A stretch of DNA of 64,000 bases, taken from positions 2,228,696 to 2,292,695 of the forward strand of contig NC_049986.1 of the NCBI RefSeq assembly GCF_000003815.2, written 5' to 3'. This DNA comes from Branchiostoma floridae. Lineage: Eukaryota; Chordata; Leptocardii; Amphioxiformes; Branchiostomatidae. Below are positions 43,130 through 55,540 of this stretch, one piece after another. The position numbers were made by a program, and so were the translations under genes. Under the pieces are notes generated by a model. The model had not been told where the DNA came from. It made no database searches and was given only the letters and a program-made list of their open reading frames with translations. Each line of letters opens with the position of its first letter. Within the stretch, counting starts at the first letter, position 1.

Positions 43130-44689
43130 CTATCTTGCATCATCCCTTTTCCCCATGTTAACTAATATGTGAGTATATAACCACTCTCGAGTAACCGAAG
43201 TAATCTTAAAATGTTCCCTTTGCCGTTTAAGACTGTTCAGGCCGTCTTTACGTGCCCTTAAGTCCCACACGTCAAGAAGATTACGTGCGTTGGGGTTTTC
43301 CGGTGTCCTGTTGTGTCTCATCATCTTATACCTGCCGACGTCTTCGTCCGGTCGGAAAAGCGTCATCTTTTGTCTGTACAACCGCAGAAACAAGTCGTCA
43401 TCTTCCCCTCCCCATCCACAGAACAAGTTCGAATATCCGTTCATCTTTTCGAACTGCCATGGTGTAAAAGCCACTACTCCACCCAAGAAACGCGCGTAAG
43501 GTAGCGAGTAGTTATAGACATCAATAGCAACCGACAAATGGCTAGGAGAACCTTTACACGAATAGAGGTTTTCGTCGCTTTCGGGAATGAGATCAACATC
43601 GTGAAAAATGAAACAGTCGAAACCATTATCTTGTTTGGCCAACATGAAGCCGATGTTGTAGAGCAACCCCTTGCAGAACAATGGTTCGTCCCCATGCTGT
43701 TCTATGACGTAGACACTGTAATCTAGATTTTGCCGTTGAAGAAAGGGGTGCATTATGAGAAGAAACATCTTTAAATGCTTTTCTCTTTCTCTGTACGGTA
43801 CCAATATGGCCACCTTCTCCGGTGGGTGCTTTCGACTCTTAGCTGGACGCCATTTTCCTCCCTCTACACCCTTTAGCTTAGCCTTCCACGAATCCTCGAA
43901 TATGAAAGACGTTTCGTCAGTGGACTGCTTTTTTTCGGTATTATTAGTGGATGTCAAGTTTGCAACAGAAGAGTATTTAGTAACTTCGGTCAAGTTTGTG
44001 AAGGTTTTTGAAGCGTTGTTCCCCCATTTAACGGAAGACGAATCTAAAGAAAAGTTTTGAGCCACAAAAGTTTTCTTGGATTGTTTGATGGACAAGCTAG
44101 AAGACGCAACCTTCAGTAGACTTTGGTTTCTCGAAGCCACATTTACTGACAAGTTTTTCGTAATTTGTAGAGGTGTGTGCAAGGTGTTGTTACGCTTTAT
44201 ATTTTTGGATACTTCCTTTGGTGTTGTCATAGCATACGCTTTTGAATTGTTCTTCTTCCAGGTAAAGTAAGACAAGTCTGACGTTAAGTTTTTAACTCCA
44301 AACGTCTTCTTGGATGATTTCACGGATACGCTAGAAGACGCGATCTTCAAAAGACTTTGGTTTCTCGACGCAATACTTACTGACGAGTTTTCCATCATTT
44401 GTAGAGGTGTGTGCAAGGTGTTGTTGCGCTCTGTATTATGGGGTAAATCCTTTGCCGTAGTCATATATATGGCAATTTTCTCTCTCAGATTTCCCCCCAT
44501 TATTTCATCGTATACATAATCGTCCACAATAGGTGGATCAATCTGTAGTCCTTCCTCTATTAGTTCCCTAAACTTCTTTGTCCTCTTTTTGGTTTCTCGA
44601 TGAAATAGGCGTCGAAGAAACAGGAAGGACAAGACAGATAACACCAGGATCCTCCACTTGCGTCTCCGGAATTGTGAGAGCCGAACCAT
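43130..44689 (-). CDS. B4GALT-family glycosyltransferase, paralogue 3, with duplicated 78-residue stem
   Basis: Intronless, 519 aa, well above the family norm of about 350-400. Start MVRLSQFRRRKW, membrane anchor about residues 13-27. The stem holds a tandem repeat of 78 residues (about 80-157 and 158-235): 'RNNTLHTPLQ', 'ASRNQSLLK', 'SKKTF' recur in each, with many N-glycosylation sequons (NNT, NSS, NQS, NLT, NLS). The GT7 domain starts near 290: 'VAILVPYREREKHLKMFL', 'FHDVDLIPESDENLYSC', 'SLPYARFLGG', 'FCGWGGEDDDLFLRL', 'MMRH'. Phe401 stands at the Tyr289 position, and the usual 'DKFNY' is 'DVYNY'. Metal and acceptor residues (DVD 364-366, Glu429, His459) are kept. Predicted Golgi enzyme using UDP-Gal or UDP-GalNAc. 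Confidence 0.93.
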   Translation of the reverse strand: MVRLSQFRRRKWRILVLSVLSFLFLRRLFHRETKKRTKKFRELIEEGLQIDPPIVDDYVYDEIMGGNLREKIAIYMTTAKDLPHNTERNNTLHTPLQMMENSSVSIASRNQSLLKIASSSVSVKSSKKTFGVKNLTSDLSYFTWKKNNSKAYAMTTPKEVSKNIKRNNTLHTPLQITKNLSVNVASRNQSLLKVASSSLSIKQSKKTFVAQNFSLDSSSVKWGNNASKTFTNLTEVTKYSSVANLTSTNNTEKKQSTDETSFIFEDSWKAKLKGVEGGKWRPAKSRKHPPEKVAILVPYREREKHLKMFLLIMHPFLQRQNLDYSVYVIEQHGDEPLFCKGLLYNIGFMLAKQDNGFDCFIFHDVDLIPESDENLYSCKGSPSHLSVAIDVYNYSLPYARFLGGVVAFTPWQFEKMNGYSNLFCGWGGEDDDLFLRLYRQKMTLFRPDEDVGRYKMMRHNRTPENPNARNLLDVWDLRARKDGLNSLKRQREHFKITSVTREWLYTHILVNMGKRDDAR

Positions 44690-45113
44690 TTTTATTACCT
44701 TGATGACAACCGTTACGTCTTATCAAATCGACCAGGACACTTGAACGCGTGTAGAGTGTAGACATCCAACTTTTCTTGTTCAAATATTCACTCAGGCCCA
44801 GTCGGTGACAATCTTCTGGCGAGAGGAAAATAGCATAATAGATATATGAATATGAAATATCATCCTTTATGGTAATGGTAATAGAGTGTTTATAGTAATA
44901 TATGCTCTCGAGATTGTTTGTGCAATTTCTAACATTGAATAACAGTGAGAAAGAGAGAGAGAGAGAAAGAGAGAGAAATAAAAGAGACGATGAGAAAGGA
45001 AGAAAGAGAGATTGACAGACAGAGGAGAGTGCTTTGGTTCATTCGTTTTATTTATCACTCGTCGTATTCAGTTTGATAGTGCAATATTTCATTTACTGGC
45101 AGGGTTACATATT
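44690..45113. other. 5' flank of B4GALT paralogue 3
   Basis: Contains a GA-rich microsatellite (44943-44986, gagagagagaaag type) and no other recognised feature. Confidence 0.4.
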
Positions 45114-45416
45114 CAGGCCATACCAATTTTATTTGTTGCTTCTCGTCTGTCCATTTTTTTTAACGTCCCGAGAAAAATAATACAGATTTTGCTATCACAA
45201 AACTGTAAATATTACCATTCAGAGACACATGCACATAATTTCAGTGTAAAAAACAATTTTATTCACAACATTAGTAACAAATCAAAGGAAGGGATTCATT
45301 GCATAAAACATACCATTAAACTCCTCAGGCCTTTTGAAAAAAAGAATTTTTTTTTCACCAGTCGGTCCAATTTTTTTTTAAATCAGAGAAGCAACAAATA
45401 AATTCAGTGTGGCCTG
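45114..45416. mobile_element. MITE with CAGGCCATACCAATTTTATTTG ends (copy 2)
   Basis: Left caggccataccaattttatt and right inverted caggccacactgaatttatt. Nearly collinear with the 20.7-21.0 kb copy. Confidence 0.8.
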
Positions 45417-45632
45417 AGAAACAACCTCTATCACCTGACGGGTTTTCATGATTGGTTAAATTCATATGAAGTCACTAATACTGTCAATGTCTTTTAAGTC
45501 CCGAGAGATGTCAGAAATGTCCGGTACACCTGGCGAATCTAAGCGTCAAAACATTTTAAACACCCTTCCAGATAATCATTTCAAGAAGGTCAATGTCAAT
45601 GAGCGCTGTTAATTCGTCAAGGACATTCATAC

Positions 45633-45954
45633 CAGGGCTCGAAATCATTTTCGTCAATGACGTACTTATTACCACTGTGTGGATCTGTCAGTCATCAATA
45701 TCATAAAATTGTGTCTACGATTTGCTTTAAAGAACTGTTTTGCCAAAACATGGTATTTTCTAGGATACTGATAGAAATGAGAATTATAGATATCCATACG
45801 TTGATGGTGACTTTGCTATGTTAGTACTTTGCTAACTTATGACCTATAGCATATGAACCCTATTCATTTCTAGCTTACAAAATTGGCTGAAAGTTTGTAA
45901 TGCTATGTTTTCCCCCTACAATTTGCATATAACTGGTGGGTATTTCGAGCCCTG
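45633..45954. mobile_element. Non-autonomous hAT-like element, CAGGGCTCGAAAT ends
   Basis: cagggctcgaaat at the left and atttcgagccctg at the right are exact inverted repeats with the hAT-type CAGGG start. Flanking 8-mers (attcatac, tacgatac) match only partly. Confidence 0.75.
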
Positions 45955-47211
45955 TACGATACATAAACACACACATGGTCTCTGCCACGTCGAGCTGGTT
46001 TTCCCTATACAATGTATACTACCTGCCATTGTGACCTTCCTCTCACACATACACCAACATCGCTATAATAACACCTCACGAAATCCCAACTACAGGGTTC
46101 ACACCTCTCGGAATACACCTATACTTATACCATACTAACCGTCTACCTTCGTGTCTGCAACCTTCACCTCTAGTTTAACAAACTCCTTTTCTGAGAAAGG
46201 ATTTGGAAACGGATTATCAGTTAACCAAGTACAAAGAGAAGCCAAAATGTGTAACGCACCAGAATAGCAGGTGTAGAGATCCCCTCAGACAGAGATGTTG
46301 TTTACGTGGCTGGAGTTTTCAGCTGTACAGGACTACGTGTTTCTTACACACTGGCGAGGTAAGCCACGTCCTGTTATGGTATATATCATTTCGTGTTTGG
46401 GAAACATACCCAAGCGATATGGAGACGATAACACGTGGAGGACACTGCTGTTTATCATACAGTAAATCATTGAATGAATGTATACGTAGGTATTTTGTCT
46501 GTCTTTGCCTCGCTTTGTGAAGCGTAGATATTATTTTAGGGGCTGTCTTATAACTGTTCTTAATGTGTTTATGGACAAGGGTTAGCGTTTGACAAAGTTA
46601 TTGCATTTGGATTGTGTAGCGTATGGGTGCTCAAAAAAGTCGGACGCACTTAAAAGATGTAGACTTGTTTATTCATTCGCTTCACAAATACAGAGATGGC
46701 ACGAAATAAATTAAAGCAATCTTGCAGTTGAGGAGACTGACATGGGCAGCTTTACAATCACAGCCGGAGCTTTTTATGCGAACACGAATTAATGGATCTC
46801 TTTCTGTTGATCCACCGTAAACATGTGGCCACGTCAGTAAGTTTTCATAACGTTAAAAATGTATGATTTACGCACATAGTTGACAGGGTTGTTTTTATAA
46901 TCGAAAAAAAAGCAGAACCACTTTTGATAACGCTTGTTAAACGCTGAAAGACGAATCCTTTCGATACTAATGAAAAGAGGATTGGATCTAGAACAGATGT
47001 TACTTAACTTATTTATCATCCAATTACGTGTTATTTTGTAAATGTAGCGAATAAAGACATCTGTCAGGTCTTCATCTGTAAAACTTGGTATACTTTTATA
47101 ACGTGAGATATTACTAAGAAAGTTCATTAAAAAACCTACGTCATATTATAATGTTTTAACCCGTTTTATTGTTTTAAGACCAGTAGTGTGTTTTTTTTCT
47201 GGTGTTTGTAT
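45955..47211. other. Spacer without recognised genes
   Basis: One 97-codon minus-strand ORF (46834-47127), rich in aromatic and basic residues, could be retroelement debris, but no motif confirms it. Confidence 0.3.
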
Positions 47212-47216
47212 GAGTG

Positions 47217-47249
<33 letters not shown>

Positions 47250-47286
47250 ATGTATTTATGTATGTGTGTGTGCGTGCGTGCGTGTG
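47212..47286. repeat. TG microsatellite
   Basis: (TG)n with tatgta and tgcg interruptions. Confidence 0.9.
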
Positions 47287-47689
47287 TACAAATCAAGCAA
47301 ACTATCCATATGCATCATTAATCTAGGTTCGGTTAGGCTTTGTATCATTGGATATCTACTATCCCACTACTATATAAGATTTACCTACCCTTTCCTTACG
47401 AGCGTTTGTGGCAATTTTGGAGTAAGCGCATTTTTATCACATTGCATATATATTCTAACAGTTGACTGAAAGAGGATCCCGTTAAGCCCGTATATATATA
47501 CGGGTTGCACATATTATGATGACTTTACAAATGTATGTGGGTCCAATATCTTTATAACTTTTGGGGCATTTCTCACTGAAATGTGGCACACCGCAGCAAA
47601 ACGCATCGGTTGGGGAGGTAAATCTGCAGCAGCAGTACATAATACTATTAATAGGTCATCTTTTACTGATCTGATTATTTTTTCCAGCC

Positions 47690-48130
47690 CAGTACAGCCC
47701 TTGTTACTGTATGGGTGGACATAATAAAGTTTATTTGCAAGTTCATGCCCGTAGGCTAATTGCAAGTACATGGAAGAAACAAAGATAGGGGATATGTATG
47801 AAACAATGAACAGTGATAAACATTATTGAACAATGAGACTACTCGAATAATAGTGTTGACTATATCTAGATAGACTAGGTTTGACTTCTCCTTTGGAAGC
47901 AGAAGAAGACAATGAGCCACACTTATTCTACAATTTGTAAGTTTGTGACTTTAAGAGGCTTTCTGTTCGTTCATAAATGTGGGAAAGCTGGGGAATATAA
48001 TTGTGGATCTCTTTAAACAGCGTGACTCTTTCGGTGTTGTTAAATGAACACTTGGAAATAAAATGTGTTTCGTCCTCCACTGCTTTAGATGCACTGTATT
48101 TACAATCTCTTTCGCCCACTTGTACCACCC
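47690..48130 (-). pseudogene. LINE 3' end, same family as 30.2-30.8 kb
   Basis: The minus-strand frame reads 'ERDCKYSASKAVEDETHFIS', then 'KCSFNNTERVTLFKEI', a diverged form of the CxxC...H...C tail. The plus strand near 47720 (agtttatttgcaagttcatg) matches the 3' end of the 30-kb copy. 5'-truncated and mutated (the second Cys of the pair is Ser). Confidence 0.7.
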
Positions 48131-48806
48131 TCTTTCTATTCTAATTAATTAACCAGCTTAGGGGGTTTAAATTGGCAATAAGATTCTCAGCAGGACAAGG
48201 ATTAAAAACGTTAAAAGATGGATAGGGAACCTTACTTGAAACTTTCATATTTCATTTAGGCCAAACATTTTCATTATAACGGAGTACATGTCAACTTAAC
48301 GTTACGTCAATTTCTCAAATGTAAACCAACATTTTCGTATATGTAGTATTTGTCCAATGACGCTAAATATTGAAGAGTTATATACTAACAGCCGAACGCT
48401 TATACTGATAAACTTGATCTTGTTTATCGTATGCATTGGTACATTAAAAAAAGATAACTTCAGATATAAGGGGTACATCTGATTTTATTTATTGCACGAT
48501 TGATGAACTCAATACTGTTACATCGACGACTCTGTCTTGTATTCTATAAGCTGAAATTTTGATAAAGAAAATATCAACAAAAACGGCTCCATGTGAATCC
48601 ATAGGATTTTACCTTGGTCAATGTTGACCGAAGGAGGCCTTATAGCATATGGTTAATCCATATGTGTTACCGTAGTACCCCAATCTTATCATACTCCACT
48701 TGAAAGATGTCAAAATTGTGCGTTTGTTCGTTTATCATGTCTTAATTAAGATTTAAGAAAAACACAAGTTGACACGTAGCATTGCCGATAGTCGGCTCGA
48801 TCCGTA
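48131..48806. other. Spacer without recognised genes
   Basis: AT-rich, nothing recognised. Confidence 0.3.
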
Positions 48807-49948
48807 AAGCCTCCTTCACACGAGAACAAGAATGAAAATTCTTTTCTATTCCTCGCAATTCCTGGCAATTCGCAGTGTGTTCCAGAAATTCTCACTGCAT
48901 TGAATGGCATTTAAAGTGGATTCTAAATGTATTTCAACTGTTCTAACTGCAGTATGACCGCACTCTACGGCCTTATTCGAAACAGTCTTGACCAATTCGA
49001 TGGGGCATGCCACTTCGAATGTGGCCAAAAGAATATCTGGAATGCAGTGAGAATTTCTCGAATACACTACGAATTCCCAGGAATAAGCCTATTTGCATTT
49101 ACCAGTACGCATGCGCGGAATTTCCTTAGCAACGAAAAAAGTGAGATAAACAAGTCGCGTTCGACAGGGCAGTGTGTGTCCAGGTTCAATGTTCAAGTGT
49201 CGAGATTTTTAGCCTCTACACGGCGTTAACGGCAGCTACCCGCCTGGATCTGATGTTCCAACGATGTCCTAAACCTTGTGTACCTGAAACACCGTGTTCA
49301 GTTTCGCTTCAGAGGAATTTACGGTACGTTTTTTGACGGTATCCAAGCAAGTGTTACCATAGTTAGTGATAACGCATGCATCCCTCCCCCATGCACGATG
49401 CCATCTATCTTTGCCGCTTACTTCTAGAATTTTTGTCCATTCTCACTACAGCCAGGTTTTTGTCTGTAAAGGTTACCAGTGTGACATAATTAGGAAATTT
49501 CAACCTACGTATGTTATAAACCGTAAAAATGTTAGCTAAAATGCACGACCTTGTGTCTTCACAATAATGAAAGCCGATATGGTCACTGTCTCGTGATCTC
49601 TCGTGTCCGGACATGACCCCACTTGCACTGACTGAGGAGCTTTCGTACTGTGACCAACACTTCGATTAGAAAGATAAAAAAATGTTAACAACCAACAGCG
49701 AGTACACTAATAATCGCAGTAAATGGCTTGGATGTCCGTATTAGTATTAAACTGGTGCATTAGGTTGAAAAATTGTACTAATAAATGTGCAAGCAAGGTC
49801 GCTGCAAGTTACGCAAACGTGACGGTGGGGAGGGGTGCATGTAGAATGTGCATTGAAGTGTATTGCGCTTTAAAGCTGTATTTTTTGTTTTAAGTGTTGA
49901 TATTTGCTTTAATGTTTCTTCCTTTTTTTTAAGGTGCCGGAGTTCAAC

Positions 49949-50814
49949 ATGAGGCTGTGTGCAGTGGTCGGCTGCGGTAATGGAACACATCAACCAAGGC
50001 GGTTTCAACCTTCTTGTATCAACTTTAAAAAAAGGAAGTCAGGGACATGTCCAAATAAAAACATGGAACCAAAAAAGGGATTTTGATGATGTAAATGTCC
50101 CCAACCTTTCCAGCTATGCATTTCCCACTGACAAGAAAGACCCATGGTCGGACAAAACTGTTCTTGCTCACAGATTGCCAACACTTGGGTTCGCTTCCTG
50201 TCTGTTACACTACAACCACTGATAGTATGGCCAAGTAGAGCTGCAATTTCCAAGACCTTGCCACCACAGTTCAAGAAACAATGTAGTAGAATAAGATGCA
50301 TAATTGATTATACAGAAATATTTATTGAGAGACCTAGATCTTTAGACTTACAAGCCTCCACATGGTATGACTATAAAAACACAATACTTTAAAGCCGTTT
50401 GTAGGGATCACACCAAATGGGCACATCTCCTTTCTTTCAAAGACCTATGGCGGAAGAGCCTCTGATGTGTTCATTACCTGGGACTGTGGCTTTTTAGATT
50501 TGGTTGATCCAAATGACGTTATAGAAATAATGGCAGATAGGGGATTTCCAATCCAGGAGGGCCTGATGCTGCTGAATGCAACACTAGAAATACCACCAGC
50601 AGCATAGGGGAGGCGACACATGACAAGAGACAAAGTAAAGAAAACAAAAACTGTTGCAAACTTGAGGATCCGCGTAGAGCGTGCTAACAATCGACTGAAG
50701 GACTTCAAAATCCTGGAGGGTACATTTCCCATAACACTCATGTCAGCAGTAGATGACATCATCAAGGTCTGTGCTGCATTGGTTCGGAACCTGCAGCCAG
50801 ACTTGGTCAAATAA
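49949..50814 (+). pseudogene. Transposase pseudogene: THAP-like N-terminus plus DDE_Tnp_4 domain
   Basis: An acceptor-like tttttaag precedes ATG 49949, which opens 'MRLCAVVGCGN', a Cys-x4-Cys start as in THAP zinc fingers, with 'FPTDKKDPW' later in another frame. Then, over several frames: 'VWPSRAAISKTLPPQFKK', 'IIDYTEIFIERPRSLDLQA', 'TWYDYKN', 'GITPNGHISFLSKTYGGRAS', 'IMADRGFPIQEG', and 'RIRVERANNRLKDFKIL'. These are the DDE_Tnp_4 blocks, including the first Asp (IID.TEIF), second Asp (ADRGF) and Glu (VERAN) regions. At least three frame breaks and stops make it inactive. Confidence 0.85.
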
Positions 50815-51035
50815 ACAGTTGGCATACAAGCCATTCAAGTTGGCAGAGATAAACTGTATTGAATTGCTGGCAGCTGAGTGCCAGTGACTTTTTTAATGAT
50901 CCTTTACTGATTATGTTGTGATAGCAGGAAACTGTGACCGATGATAATAATGACAATGTAATGAAGATGTAATAGATAAAAGTGGATCCTTTCTGTAACA
51001 TGTCCTCAAATGTATTCTCAAACATTTTTCATACA

Positions 51036-54000
51036 TTAAGAGGCTCTGTCTGTAAAAACCAAGCATAGGGTGGCCAAACTAAAAAAATCGATTTTCCTTA
51101 AATTTTGTGTGGTGGTAGGGCCTTGGCCCAAACCTACAAAAATGGCAACGTTTTAGATCTGCGGTCACCGGTTGCCATGGCAACGGCCATTTTTTAAAGT
51201 GGCGGATTTTCACCAAGGGAAGGCATGGTCGCGTCCAAAATAGACCTTCTTTGGACTCCTGTAGCCCCCACAAATTAACAGATATTTTATTGATTCTCGC
51301 ATATGTTATTACCCATATTCTAATGAACAAAATGATATATAGTGATGCTCAAAATGTTTTTGTAGTCAGGTGCAGCAGATGTTTGAAAATGATGTGTTTT
51401 CGAGAATTTCCAAAATTGGCAAAAATCCATTTTTTGACCATTTTTATTGACCATTAGCTCATTAGCAGGCAAATCAATTTGCTTCATTTTCGGCACAGTT
51501 ATAGTTTGAACCTTTGTATACATCATATGTAAAAATAAATTTGGGCCTTTGACGTATCGGACCGTGGTGGCCCCCAGAGTAAACCAATATTTCCATTTCA
51601 AGAAAATCGTAACCATAGAATTATTCCTGGAAAAACAGTCATAGCTTACCAGAAATGAATCTCATTATCATTGTATGTAACAGAGGAACTTACCTATCAC
51701 TTATAAAAGCAGGGTTGTTTTAGATTTTTTTATAATTGCCTTTAAAATGATTTTATTGAGTTTTTTTGGTCGTTTTTAGACCAAAAAATGTATCTTTTGG
51801 CCCCAGCACCCTGGTATTACAACCAAATGACCTGAAATTTGGTATGGGAATGTCCTGGACACGTACACACATGGGTTGATAACTGGTTTGCAATATGATA
51901 GAACAAAATGCTGAATTTTGTGACTTTTATGGGGCATTTTTGGCCCCAAAACTACATTTTTGGCCCCAGTACCCTGGTTTTACAACCAAATGACCTGAAA
52001 TTTGTTATAGGAATGCCCTGGACACATACGCACATGGATTCAATAACACTTTTGGCATACTGTTCAATAAAATGCAAAAGTTTGTGATTTTTGGTTTATT
52101 TTTTCCCCCAAAAAGTACATTTTTGGCTCCCCTACCCTGGTTTTACAACTGAATGAATGATCGATAGCAATGCCCTGAACATATGCACACATGGATTCAA
52201 TAACATGTTTTACATACAGTACAACAAAATGCTTAATTTTGAGATTTATTTTACAAAAAAAGTCATTTTTTTGCTCCTGTTCCTTGGTTTTCCAAGTAAA
52301 TAACCGGTAAAAAATCGGTATACAAATGTAGAATCGCCTTTGAAATGGCTTTTATAACCCGTTTTTGCATACAGTGCAACAAAACGCTTAATGTCATTGT
52401 TTTACCCAAAGTACATTTCTGGCTCCTTTTTGTAATTTTTGGCCCCAAAAGTACATTTTTGGCCCATTAAACCCTGGTTTTACAAGTAAATGAAATTCGG
52501 TACAAAAATGCCCTGGACACATGTACACATAGAGTCAATAATAATTTTGGCATACTGTGCAACAAAATGCTTAATTTTGGTCATTTTTTTTACTAAAAAA
52601 AAGGTACATTTTTGGCTCCTGTACCCTGGCTTTACCATTGAATGACCTGCATTCGGTATTGGAATGCCCTGGACATATGCACTGATGGATCCAATAACAA
52701 CACGTTTGGCATACAATACAACAAAATGCTTCATTTGTTATTTTGGGCCATTTTTTTAAAACAAAAAAGTGCATTTTTGGCTCTTGTAGCCTGGTTTCAC
52801 AACTAAAAAAATTTAGACGACTTGAACTTTGGTATAGGAATGCCCTGGACATATGCGCACATATGTCCAGGGCATGCTTGTCATACAGTACAGCGAAATG
52901 CTGAATTTTGTGTGTGTTTTTTGCCATTTTTTTTACAAAAAAAATATTTTGGCTCCTGTAAAATAACCTGTTTCTCCAATTAAATAATCTGAAATTCGGT
53001 ATGGGAGTGCCCTGGACACTTTAATAACACTTTTTGGCAATTTACAATTTACAAAGACACGTCATCTTTTAACATCTGCTGCACCTCACTACAAAAACAT
53101 TTCGAGGATAACTTAATATCACTTTTCTTATTAGAATATGGGTAATAACATATACGGGAATCAATAGAATATCTCTTACTTTGTGGGGGGTTTTGGAGTC
53201 CAGGAGGTCATTTGCCTGTAATGCCTAATAGGGAACAGGAGCTAGAAATGTACTTTGGGTAAAGCAATGACCAAAAATTACAACATTAAGCGTTTTGTTG
53301 CACTGTATGCAAAAACGGGTTATAAAAGCCATTTCCAATGTGCTCCTATACCAATTTTTTACCGGTTATTTACCGGTTATTTACCAGGGAACAGGAGCAA
53401 GAAAATGACTTTTTTTTGGTAAAAAAAAATGGCAAAAATCTCAAAATTAAGCATATTGTTGTACTGTATGTAAAACATGTTATTGAATCCATGTGTGCAT
53501 ATGTTCAGGGCATTGCTATACCGAATTCCAGGTCATTCAGTTGTAAAACCAGGGTAGGGGAGCCAAAAATGTACTTTTTTGGGAAAAAATAAACCAAAAA
53601 TCACAAACTTTTGCATTTTATTGAACAGTATGCCAAAAGTGTTATTGAATCCATGTGCGCATGTGTCCAGGGCATTCCTATACCAAATTTCAGGTCATTT
53701 GGTTGTAAAACCAGGGTGCTGGGGCCAAAAATGTAGTTTTTGGACCGAAAATGCCCCAAATAAGTCACAAAATTCAGCATTTTGTTCTATCATATGGCAA
53801 ACCAGTTATCAACCCATGTGTGTACATGTCCAGGACATTCCCATACCAAATTTCAGGTCATTTGGTTGTAATACCAGAGTGCTGGGGCCAAAAGATACAT
53901 TTTTTGGTCTAAAAACGACCAAAAAAACTCAATAAAATCATTTTAAAGGCAATTATAAAAAAATCTAAAACAACCCTGCTTTTATAAGTGATAGGTAAGT

Positions 54001-54661
54001 TCCTCTGTTACATACAATGATAATGAGATTCATTTCTGGTAAGCTATGACTGTTTTTCCAGGAATAATTCTATGGTTACGATTTTCTTGAAATGGAAATA
54101 TTGGTTTACTCTGGGGGCCACCACGGTTCGATACGTCAAAGGCCCAAATTTATTTTTACATATGATGTATACAAAGGTTCAAACTATAACTGTGCCGAAA
54201 ATGAAGCAAATTGATTTGCCTGCTAATGAGCTAATGGTCAATAAAAATGGTCAAAAAATGGATTTTTGCCAATTTTGGAAATTCACGAAAACACATCATT
54301 TTTAAACATCTACTGCACCTGACCACAAAATCATTTTGAGCATCACTATATATCATTTTGTTCATTAGAATAGGGGTAATAACATATGCGAGGATCGATA
54401 AAATATCTGTTAATTTGTGGGGGCTACAGGAGTCCAAAGGAGGCCTATTTTGGACGCGACCAAGGCCGTCCCTTGGTGAAAATCCGCCATTTTGAAAATG
54501 GCCGTTGCCATGGCAACCGGTGACCGCAGATCTAAAACTTTGCCATTTTTGTAGGTTTGGACCAAGGCCCTACCACCACACAAAATTTAAGGAAAATCGA
54601 TTTTTTGAGTTTGGCCAACTTTTTCTGATTTTGCTTGGTTTTTACAGACATCAGCTCTTAA
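51036..54661. repeat. Giant foldback (3.6 kb), near-symmetrical, built of 160-bp monomers
   Basis: The outer arms match in inverse orientation from ttaagaggctc...gtctgtaaaaaccaag (51036 on) to cttggtttttacagac...gctcttaa (to 54661). The match continues through 'ggtcaccggttgccatggca', 'gactcctgtagcccccacaa' and 'ttctggtaagctatgactg'. Inner arms consist of about 160-bp monomers ('ccctggttttacaac' on the left, 'gttgtaaaaccaggg' on the right). The centre has a perfect palindrome, tgccctggacatatg and its complement around cgca (52841-52874), within about 10 bp of the geometric midpoint. No coding capacity. Confidence 0.85.
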
Positions 54662-55538
54662 GTTGTTAGTTCTGTAAATTTATGCTGCCATACTGGTGGT
54701 GATGTAGGAACATATTTTTTGGAATAAAATCAACGGGATCTTACTTTTGCCTTTGTTCATGAAGTGGCTTGTGTAATGGGAAATGATTTATCGAACAGAC
54801 AAACTAACAAACTAGCAGTAGGAGCTCACAATAATTATGTTTTCCCGATATGGATAAAATTGCTCTTGCTGGTGTCTTCTTTTCATTTCTTTTTCTACTG
54901 TCAGGAACCAATCAGAGCTTATAACTGCCATGAACCAATCAATTTTAGAACTGCATTAGCAAATTAGCAGTATAACTATGAAGAACCGTCCTGTGTCTTA
55001 GCTCTTCATGTGTATAAACTTCCGCCTCCTCGAGCTCATCCATTACGGCCGGAACGAAAATGAAAAAAAAAAAACTCCACTTACTTCATATACTGTCAGT
55101 AAAACACAAACACACGTCTTACACCAGACTTCAAAAACTTAAAATTATCTTTATTCTTAACTGACAGTTCTAGAATCTTCTTTAGAACAGGTGTACGTTC
55201 GTACCTGTCAGGTGGGAACACCTGCGGCGCCGCACGGCGCGGCGCGGAGCGCCATCTCCTTAAACAAACGCTGACACTACACACGCGTGACGCAACACTG
55301 GGTTGGCAAGTTATCTCCCAAAATGGCGGATTTTACCCGTCATGCATTTCGCGCCGGTAATTGCGAATAGGCTTATAGAAAAGACTTTTTCATTCTGACG
55401 GTATTTCGGCTCATTCCTTCTCGTGTGTAGGGATATAAGGTCCATTGGGAATTCCCACCCGAATGTGGCACGAATTTTGTACTTCATTCCGGCTGGTTCA
55501 GCTTGATTCCTGCTAATTCGGTTTCAGTGTGAAGGCCC
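54662..55538. other. Right part of the 6.7-kb transposon
   Basis: Non-coding; a GC-rich palindromic stretch near 55222-55250 (gcggcgccgc, gcgcggcgcgg) and the subterminal inverted repeat lie here. No intact ORF. Confidence 0.4.
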
Positions 55539-55540
55539 TA

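Larger units (their letters stand above)
48807..55538. mobile_element. THAP/DDE-type DNA transposon, about 6.7 kb, with internal foldback
   Basis: The two ends are related in inverted orientation: left aagcctccttcacac and right (inverted) gggccttcacac, each flanked by TA. Further in, 'aataagcctatttgcattta' (49082-) pairs with 'ataagcctattcgcaatta' (inverted, about 55356-55376), and 'ggaattcccaatgg' resembles the left 'gaattcccaggaa'. The interior holds a dead transposase with THAP-like and DDE_Tnp_4-like parts and the 3.6-kb foldback. The right end lies directly at the stop codon of B4GALT paralogue 4. End homology is patchy, so the boundaries are approximate. Confidence 0.6.

Noticed and set aside
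46834-47127. 97-codon minus-strand ORF rich in Asn/Lys/Phe
   Set aside because: AT-rich composition explains it; no family motif.
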